NCBI GenBank assembly: GCA_005888865.1
Contig: VBCL01000118.1
Coordinates: 1 to 7,990 of the forward strand
Origin: Betaproteobacteria bacterium
GTDB taxonomy: Bacteria; Pseudomonadota; Gammaproteobacteria; Burkholderiales; Casimicrobiaceae
Length of the DNA stretch: 7,990 nucleotides
Direction of reading: 5' to 3'
Part shown: positions 1-4,818 of the stretch, piece by piece
Layout: every line of letters starts with the position of its first letter
Position numbering within the stretch: position 1 is the first letter of the stretch
Translations under genes and position numbers: made by a program
The notes under the pieces: model-generated
Database searches by the model: none
Told to the model about the DNA's origin: nothing
Seen by the model: the letters and a program-made list of their open reading frames with translations, nothing else

Positions 1-109
1 TCTTCTGCGGCGTGAACGTTGGTCCTGACACGAACTCTCGGTGCTGCTTTTGTCCCGTGGCGAGTATCTTGACGTGGGTGCCGCCCACGTCGATGGCCAG
101 CACGTTCAT
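1..109 (-). CDS. ppgK: ROK-family glucokinase, probable polyphosphate/ATP glucokinase (N-terminal fragment)
   Basis: Only the first 36 codons are in the window; the gene continues past base 1. The start is the ATG read from base 109 downward. The protein begins MNVLAIDVGGTHVKILATGQ, in which DVGGTHVK (residues 7-14) is the N-terminal phosphate-binding motif of the ASKHA/ROK sugar kinases. The DNA-binding N-terminal extension of NagC/XylR-type ROK repressors is absent, because the kinase motif begins at residue 7, so this is an enzyme and not a regulator. ROK glucokinases phosphorylate glucose in the cytoplasm to glucose 6-phosphate with ATP or polyphosphate. The short fragment resembles proteins usually labelled ppgK, but the phosphoryl donor cannot be decided from it. 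Divergent placement next to an alpha-glucoside transporter and glucosidase fits a role in using the released glucose. A GGGGA about 8 bases upstream is a plausible weak ribosome site. Confidence 0.8.
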   Translation of the reverse strand, partial: MNVLAIDVGGTHVKILATGQKQHREFVSGPTFTPQK

Positions 110-188
110 GCGTGTCCCCGTGACGTACGGGAATCATACTCCCGCACTCAATCGAGCGCTGACGACTCAACTTCGCAGGAGTTATCTC

Positions 189-242
189 ATGTCGGCAGGC
201 AATCCAGCTAGCGAAGCGCGCGGCATCTGCATCGGGCTATAA
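189..242 (+). CDS. Possible 17-residue leader ORF
   Basis: ATG at 189 is preceded by AGGAG (177-181) with a 7-base spacer and runs 17 codons to a TAA at 240-242, encoding MSAGNPASEARGICIGL. The ribosome site is better than that of several real genes here. However, the ORF is tiny, has no recognised family, contains no run of regulatory codons, and its end overlaps the best -10 candidate of the operon. It could be translated only if a promoter lies further upstream. I treat it as unproven. Confidence 0.15.
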   Translation: MSAGNPASEARGICIGL

Positions 243-263
243 TTGTACGAAATCTGCCGCGGG
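225..263 (+). repeat. Imperfect direct repeat flanking the TATAAT
   Basis: ATCTGCATCGGG at 225-236 and ATCTGCCGCGGG at 252-263 match at 10 of 12 positions, with starts 27 bases apart, and bracket the TATAAT at 238-243. An overlapping 7-base inverted repeat pairs CGCGGCA (219-225) with TGCCGCG (255-261). The placement would suit a transcription-factor site, but such short matches can occur by chance in GC-rich DNA. Confidence 0.3.
238..243 (+). promoter_or_regulatory. Candidate -10 box (TATAAT) of the sugar operon
   Basis: A perfect sigma70-type TATAAT lies 48 bases before the start codon of the binding-protein gene, in otherwise GC-rich DNA. The hexamer expected as -35 (near 215-220) is GC-rich and does not resemble TTGACA, and there is no extended -10 TG. 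If it is real, the promoter probably needs an activator, or its weak -35 makes it conditional. It also overlaps the stop codon of a 17-codon ORF, so one of the two may be chance. Confidence 0.35.
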
Positions 264-277
264 TCGCAGGCGCCGTC

Positions 278-284
278 AGGAGGA
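278..284 (+). promoter_or_regulatory. Strong Shine-Dalgarno of the binding-protein gene
   Basis: AGGAGGA with a 7-base spacer to the ATG at 292 is a near-perfect ribosome site and fixes the start. It is the strongest in the window, fitting the usual need for the binding protein in excess over its membrane partners. Confidence 0.85.
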
Positions 285-291
285 ACCCACC

Positions 292-1563
292 ATGTCGAAC
301 AATAACAGCCACCGCCGCGCCGTGTCCGTCGCCGCGCTGTCGTTCATCGTTGGCATCGCGAGCGCGGGCGAGATCCGGGTCGCTTGCTACTCGGACGGCA
401 ACGAGTGCGAAGTCACGCAGGATCTCGCGAAACGCTTCGAAGCTCAGAACGCCGACGTCAAGGTAGCCATCGACAAGGTGCCGTACAAGGCGATCGTCGA
501 GCAGCTGCCTGTACAGCTTGCGGCAGGCGAGGGCCCCGACATCGCGCGCGTGACCGATCTCGGTGGCCTGTCGAAGTATTACCTCGACATCACGCCCTAC
601 GTGAAGGACCCGAAGTATTGGGAGGCGAGCTTCGGCCAGACGCTGAAGTGGTTGCGGCCGACGCCGACCGACAAAGGCATCTACGGAATGATGACGCAAT
701 TGACGGTCACGGGACCGTTCGTCAACAAGACGCTGTTCGATCAGGCGAAGGTCGCACTACCGGGACCCAATGCGACCTGGGACGACTGGGCCGCAGCGAC
801 GCGACAGGTCGCGAAGGCTACGCAGGTACCGTTCGCGATGGCGTTCGACCGCAGCGGCCACCGGTTTGCGGGCGCGGCGATCAGCCAGGGGGCGAAGATC
901 TTCGATGCCAAGGGAAACTTGACGATCGACGACGGCTACAAAGCGATGTCGAAGAAGGCCTACGACTGGAACCGTGACGGCACGATGCCGAAGGAGGTCT
1001 GGGGCGGCGTCGGCGGATCGAGCTACCGCGATGCATTCGAGGAATTCGCCAACGCTCGCGTGGTGCTCTATCTCTCGGGGAGCTGGCAGATCAACCGCAT
1101 GGAGAAGCAGATCGGCAAGAACTTCGACTGGATCGTCGTCCCCAATCCCTGCGGGCCCGGCGGGTGCACGGGGATGCCCGGTGGCGCGGCGTTCGTCGCG
1201 CTGAAGCGCACGAAGAATCCGAAAGATGTGGGTCGCTTCCTCGATTTCCTGGCCAGCGAACCGGTGTACGCCGAGTACATGGCGAAGACCGATAACATTC
1301 CCGCGCATGTCGGGGTGGCGAAGAAGGGCGTCGATTACAAGGTCTCGCCGGCGGCCAAGGCAGCGCTGAACGTGTTCGTCGGCGACGTGAGCAAGCTCTC
1401 GCCCATCGCCTATGAGCTTCAGGGCTACAAGTACAATCGGGCGCTCTTCAATCCGACGGCACAGCGGCTGGGGCAGGCGATTGCCGGGGAGATGAGCCTC
1501 GACGACGCGCTCAAGCGGATTGCCGCCGACATCGACGAGCAGGTGAAGGCGGCGGGCAAATAG
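292..1563 (+). CDS. ABC transporter periplasmic sugar-binding protein (family 1 extracellular solute-binding protein)
   Basis: This 423-residue protein has a typical Sec signal peptide: HRR at residues 7-9, a hydrophobic stretch at about 11-23, and a likely cleavage after ASA (23-25). There is no lipobox cysteine, so it should be a free periplasmic protein. The mature part has the layout of CUT1 sugar-binding proteins of the MalE/UgpB group: an early amphipathic helix, AAGEGPDIARV (78-87) typical of the first lobe, and GGAAFVALKRTKNPKDVGRFLDFL (about 297-320) typical of the hinge/second lobe. Length is normal for the family. It is the first gene of the operon, 38 bases before the permease genes, and should deliver sugar to them. 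Unusually for the family, the mature part has four cysteines (C32, C39, C287, C292) in two close pairs, likely disulfides in the periplasm. Neighbouring GH31 and kinase genes suggest an alpha-glucoside ligand; this is inference. Confidence 0.93.
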   Translation: MSNNNSHRRAVSVAALSFIVGIASAGEIRVACYSDGNECEVTQDLAKRFEAQNADVKVAIDKVPYKAIVEQLPVQLAAGEGPDIARVTDLGGLSKYYLDITPYVKDPKYWEASFGQTLKWLRPTPTDKGIYGMMTQLTVTGPFVNKTLFDQAKVALPGPNATWDDWAAATRQVAKATQVPFAMAFDRSGHRFAGAAISQGAKIFDAKGNLTIDDGYKAMSKKAYDWNRDGTMPKEVWGGVGGSSYRDAFEEFANARVVLYLSGSWQINRMEKQIGKNFDWIVVPNPCGPGGCTGMPGGAAFVALKRTKNPKDVGRFLDFLASEPVYAEYMAKTDNIPAHVGVAKKGVDYKVSPAAKAALNVFVGDVSKLSPIAYELQGYKYNRALFNPTAQRLGQAIAGEMSLDDALKRIAADIDEQVKAAGK

Positions 1564-1601
1564 ACCTCACTGCCGGCTGACAGGCAAGGGCGACCTACCC
1601 G

Positions 1602-2627
1602 ATGGCCGAGCCGTCGCGCTACGCACTGAGGGCACTGCCCGGAGCGCTGCTCGGCTTCGTGCTCAACGCTGTCGAGGCGCCGATGCGCGGGCTCCAGCGC
1701 CTGCTCGGCGTGCCGCGCATCGCCTGGGTGTTCGTCGCGCCCAATCTGGTCGTGCTGGCGCTGTTCACTTTCCTGCCGATCGTCATTGATTTCCTCTACA
1801 CGTTCACCGGCGGCGTACAGCTTTATCCTTCGGAACGCCCCTTCACCGGCTTGGACAACTTGGCGACGCTGTTCGAGTGCGGGAACTATCTCGATCCGTC
1901 GACGTGTCGCAAGGACCTTTTCTGGCGCGCGGTCTACAACACGGGCCTGTTCGCGCTGATCCAGGTGGGCTTGATGGTTGCCTTAAGCCTCGTCACGGCG
2001 CTGGTATTGAATCGCAAGATTCTGGGCCGCGGGTTTTTCCGTGGTGTCTTTTTCTATCCGGTTCTGCTCTCGCCTGTGGTTGTCGCGCTCATCTGGAAAT
2101 GGATCCTGCAGCGCGAGGGGCTCTTGAACGCGATGCTGCAGGGCGCAGGTGTCGCGGGCCCGGTATGGCTCGACGAAGCGAGCTGGGCTTTCTCCTGGAG
2201 CGTTTTCGTCAGCATCTGGGCGCACATGGGGTTCTACACCTTGATCCTGCTCGCCGGACTGCAGGCGATTCCGGGCGACTTGTACGAGGCCGCGGAGATG
2301 GATAGCGCGTCGCCCTGGCGCCGCTTCTATCGGATCACGCTGCCGCTCCTGATGCCGAATCTCCTCGTCGTGCTGGTCCTCGCGCTCATTCGTGCGGTGC
2401 AGGTTTTCGACGAGATCTTCGTACTGACCGGCGGCGGGCCGGGTTCGGCGACGCTCTTCATCGTCCAGTTCATCTATCAAACGGCCTTTGCCGAATCGAT
2501 CCGGCTCTACGGACTCGCGGCGGCCGCGTCACTGGCATTGGCGGGCACGCTCCTGGTGCTCACGCTGGTGCAGCTCAGGATTTCCCGGCAAGGCATGGGC
2601 GGCAACGCGAGGCGCGAGGATGGTTGA
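1602..2627 (+). CDS. Sugar ABC transporter permease, MalF/UgpA type
   Basis: This 341-residue inner-membrane protein forms one half of the translocation channel. Hydrophobic segments are visible at about residues 43-65, 113-135, 146-170, 197-220, 252-270 and 303-325, six as expected for CUT1 permeases. The cytoplasmic EAA loop that docks onto the ATPase spans 229-252, starts EAAEMDSAS and ends ITLPLLMP. The usual Gly after the Asp is Ser here. The first periplasmic loop (about 66-112) contains two cysteines, C93 and C102. The ATG at 1602 has only a weak AAGGG 11-15 bases upstream. No clear alternative start fits better, and the N-terminal 40 residues before the first membrane segment are amphipathic. 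The gene follows the binding protein by 38 bases and overlaps the next permease by 8 bases, so the two permeases are probably translationally coupled. Confidence 0.93.
   Translation: MAEPSRYALRALPGALLGFVLNAVEAPMRGLQRLLGVPRIAWVFVAPNLVVLALFTFLPIVIDFLYTFTGGVQLYPSERPFTGLDNLATLFECGNYLDPSTCRKDLFWRAVYNTGLFALIQVGLMVALSLVTALVLNRKILGRGFFRGVFFYPVLLSPVVVALIWKWILQREGLLNAMLQGAGVAGPVWLDEASWAFSWSVFVSIWAHMGFYTLILLAGLQAIPGDLYEAAEMDSASPWRRFYRITLPLLMPNLLVVLVLALIRAVQVFDEIFVLTGGGPGSATLFIVQFIYQTAFAESIRLYGLAAAASLALAGTLLVLTLVQLRISRQGMGGNARREDG
2609..2612 (+). promoter_or_regulatory. Ribosome site that fixes the start of the second permease
   Basis: GAGG inside the end of the first permease gene lies 7 bases before the ATG at 2620. 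The same reading frame stays open further upstream (an ATG at 2488), but that extension is arginine- and tryptophan-rich out-of-frame translation of the first permease, so 2620 is the real start. Confidence 0.7.
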
Positions 2628-3672
2628 TCTCTCCCGAATGCTCGTGGCGACGCGCGGCCGAGGCCGGCTCGATTGGACCGATTGGTTCGCCTACGGCTAC
2701 CTGCTGCTCGGGCTCGTGCTGATGTTCGGGCCGGTACTATGGCTCGTCTTGTCGTCGTTCAAGAGCGCCGCGGCTTTGAACGAGTTCCCGCCGCGGCTCC
2801 TCCCCTACGGTCAAGCAACCGCGACGATTCCCGGCCGGGACGAGCCACTGCCGCTCTTTCGCGTGAAGCTTCCGGATGGCACGACGCGAGAGCTCGTCGA
2901 GCTACGTCGCATCGGCATCGAGGCGACGATGGCCGATCCGAAGCATCCGGACGAGGAGATCAAGGTCAACATTCGCGACCGGGAGAAAGTGCGCGAATTC
3001 CACCTCGCGCTCGAGAACTACACGGAGATCTTCGGCAAGTTCGACTTCGCGCGCTTCCTGTGGAACAGCGTGTTCATCACGGTGGTCGCGACGCTGATCA
3101 CGCTGCTCTTCAACGCGATGGCCGCGTTCGCCCTGTCGAAGTACCGTTTCGGCGGCGAGAAATGGGTGTTCCTGCTCATTATCTCGACGCTGATGATCCC
3201 GCCGACCATCATCCTGGTACCGAACTTCCTGGTGGTCTCCGAGCTCGGCATGCTCAACAGCTTGTGGGGCGTGATCTGGCCGGCGGTGGCCACACCGACC
3301 GGGGTCTTTCTCCTGCGCCAGTACATGCTGACGATCCCCGACGAGCTGATCGACGCGGCGCGCATGGACCACGCGAGCGAATGGCGGATCTTCTGGCGCA
3401 TCATCCTGCCGCTGTCGGCGCCGGCGCTGGCCGTGCTGGCGATCTTTTCGGTGATGTGGCGCTGGAACGACTTCCTCTGGCCGTTGATCGTTCTCTCGCG
3501 CACCGAGAAATTTACGCTGCAGCTCGCGTTGAACGCCTTCCAGGGCGAGCTCACGACGCAGTGGCACTACCTGCTGGCAATGACGGTGCTCACGCTCCTG
3601 CCGGTCACGATCGTATTCGCGTTCCTGCAACGCTACATCACGACCGGCATTGCCTCATCCGGTATCAAGTAA
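2620..3672 (+). CDS. Sugar ABC transporter permease, MalG/UgpE type, with enlarged periplasmic loop
   Basis: This 350-residue inner-membrane protein is the second half of the channel. The first membrane segment is at about residues 24-46, followed by LVLSSFK (42-48), a hallmark of MalG-type proteins. The second begins near 150, and further segments lie at about 182-207, 214-233, 265-290 and 316-337. The EAA loop spans 245-268, begins DAARMDHAS and ends ILPLSAP; the usual Gly is His here. The C-terminus ITTGIASSGIK is typical. Between the ordinary FPPRLLPYG (56-64) and ENYTEIF (132-138) lies an extra hydrophilic stretch of about 65 residues, predicted periplasmic, rich in charged residues and Pro/Gly. 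Ordinary family members are nearer 280-300 residues. It overlaps the first permease by 8 bases and is 11 bases from the ATPase gene, consistent with one transporter operon. Confidence 0.93.
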   Translation: MVDLSRMLVATRGRGRLDWTDWFAYGYLLLGLVLMFGPVLWLVLSSFKSAAALNEFPPRLLPYGQATATIPGRDEPLPLFRVKLPDGTTRELVELRRIGIEATMADPKHPDEEIKVNIRDREKVREFHLALENYTEIFGKFDFARFLWNSVFITVVATLITLLFNAMAAFALSKYRFGGEKWVFLLIISTLMIPPTIILVPNFLVVSELGMLNSLWGVIWPAVATPTGVFLLRQYMLTIPDELIDAARMDHASEWRIFWRIILPLSAPALAVLAIFSVMWRWNDFLWPLIVLSRTEKFTLQLALNAFQGELTTQWHYLLAMTVLTLLPVTIVFAFLQRYITTGIASSGIK

Positions 3673-3683
3673 CGCGCGTTCAC

Positions 3684-4814
3684 ATGGCCAGCCTCGAGCT
3701 CAAAGGTGTCGTCAAGCGTTACGGCGCGAGCACCGTGATTCACGGCGTCGACCTCGCCGTTGAGGACGGAGAATTCGTGGTTTTCGTCGGCCCTTCGGGC
3801 TGCGGCAAATCGACACTGCTGCGGATGATCTCCGGCCTCGAAGCGGTGAGCGAAGGCGACCTCCTGCTCGACGGCCATCGCGTCAACGACGTCTCCGCGG
3901 CACAGCGCGGACTGGCGATGGTGTTCCAGTCGTATGCGCTGTACCCGCACATGAGCGTGTACCAGAACATGGCGTTCGGGCTAGAGAACATCGCTACGCC
4001 ACGCTCTCAAATCGATGCGAAGGTGCAGGAGGCGGCGAAGCTGCTGCGGCTCGAGACGCTCCTCGACCGGCGACCGCGCCAGCTCTCCGGCGGCCAGCGG
4101 CAGCGCGTCGCGATCGGTCGCGCGATCGTGCGCGAGCCGACGATCTTTCTGTTCGACGAGCCGCTGTCGAACCTCGACGCCGAATTGCGCGTGCAGATGC
4201 GCACCGAGATCACGGCGCTGCATCAGCGCTTGAAGACGACGATGATCTACGTCACCCACGATCAGGTCGAGGCGATGACCATGGCCGACAAGATCGTCGT
4301 CCTGCGCGCCGGGCGCGTCGAGCAGATCGGTGCGCCGCTCGAGCTCTACAACGCGCCAGGCAATCGGTTCGTCGCGGGCTTCATCGGTTCACCGCGGATG
4401 AACTTCCTCCCCGCACGCGTGACCGAAGTCGGCCAGGACGGCGTGCGGATCGCGGTTGCGGGCTCGAACGGTTCGGCGATCATTCCGGTCCGCGGGCGGG
4501 CGACCGAGGTGGGGCACGATCTGACGCTCGGCATTCGCCCGGAGCATATCGAGTTGCGAAAAGGCGATGAGGGCGAGCTCCGCCTGACAGCGACGATCGA
4601 ATTGCTCGAGCAGCTCGGAGCGACCAGCTTCCTCTATTGCACCCTGGCGGACGGCACCAAGCTGACTGTCCAGGTCGCCGGCCAGATCGACAGGCACGCC
4701 GGCGATCGGATCGAAGTGTGGTTTCCGTCGAGCAAGGCGCACCTCTTCGAGATGACCGAGGCGGAGCTCGCCCTCGATCGGCTGAAGCACGCGACGCCGG
4801 ATAGCCGCGGCTGA
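3684..4814 (+). CDS. Sugar ABC transporter ATP-binding protein, MalK/UgpC/MsmK type
   Basis: This 376-residue cytoplasmic ATPase powers the transporter. All motifs are intact: Walker A GPSGCGKST (36-44), Q-loop Gln82 in FQSYALYPHM, signature LSGGQ (134-138), Walker B FLFDEP (155-160) with catalytic Glu159, D-loop SNLD (162-165) and switch His192 in VTHDQ. After about residue 240 comes the C-terminal TOBE/MalK-type regulatory part, including GIRPEHIEL, which places it in the CUT1 group. Length is normal. The ATG at 3684 gives the standard start MASLELKGVVKRYG. The same frame is open far upstream (to 2673), but that is spurious antiphase translation of the permease gene. No good Shine-Dalgarno precedes the ATG; the 11-base gap to the permease stop suggests translational coupling. 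UgpC-type ATPases can serve several transporters, so partner specificity is inferred from position. Confidence 0.95.
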   Translation: MASLELKGVVKRYGASTVIHGVDLAVEDGEFVVFVGPSGCGKSTLLRMISGLEAVSEGDLLLDGHRVNDVSAAQRGLAMVFQSYALYPHMSVYQNMAFGLENIATPRSQIDAKVQEAAKLLRLETLLDRRPRQLSGGQRQRVAIGRAIVREPTIFLFDEPLSNLDAELRVQMRTEITALHQRLKTTMIYVTHDQVEAMTMADKIVVLRAGRVEQIGAPLELYNAPGNRFVAGFIGSPRMNFLPARVTEVGQDGVRIAVAGSNGSAIIPVRGRATEVGHDLTLGIRPEHIELRKGDEGELRLTATIELLEQLGATSFLYCTLADGTKLTVQVAGQIDRHAGDRIEVWFPSSKAHLFEMTEAELALDRLKHATPDSRG

Positions 4815-4818
4815 CGCG

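Larger units (their letters stand above)
110..291. promoter_or_regulatory. Divergent intergenic region between kinase and sugar operon
   Basis: These 182 bases separate two divergently transcribed genes and must contain the promoter(s) for the kinase and for the sugar operon. Seen here are a TATAAT at 238-243, an imperfect direct repeat around it, a 7-base inverted repeat (219-225 with 255-261), and a 17-codon ORF at 189-242. No convincing TTGACA-like -35 box sits 16-18 bases before the TATAAT. No regulator gene is in the window, so the factor that might bind here is unknown. Confidence 0.6.

Noticed and set aside
133..138. TATGAT on the minus strand as -10 of the kinase gene
   Set aside because: No -35-like hexamer occurs at 16-18 bases; the nearest TTGAGT motifs are 7 and 26 bases away. 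Possible but unsupported.
1571..1585. TGCC...GGCA stem after the binding-protein gene as a terminator or mRNA stabiliser
   Set aside because: The stem is only 4 base pairs and has no T tract, too weak to support a call.
2488..2619. Upstream ATG for the second permease
   Set aside because: It would add 44 residues of Arg/Trp/Ser-rich out-of-frame translation. The ATG at 2620 has GAGG at a good distance and gives a normal permease N-terminus.
2673..3683. In-frame upstream extension of the ATPase gene
   Set aside because: The extension is Arg/Ala/His-rich and lies in another frame of the second permease; the ABC domain begins at the ATG at 3684.
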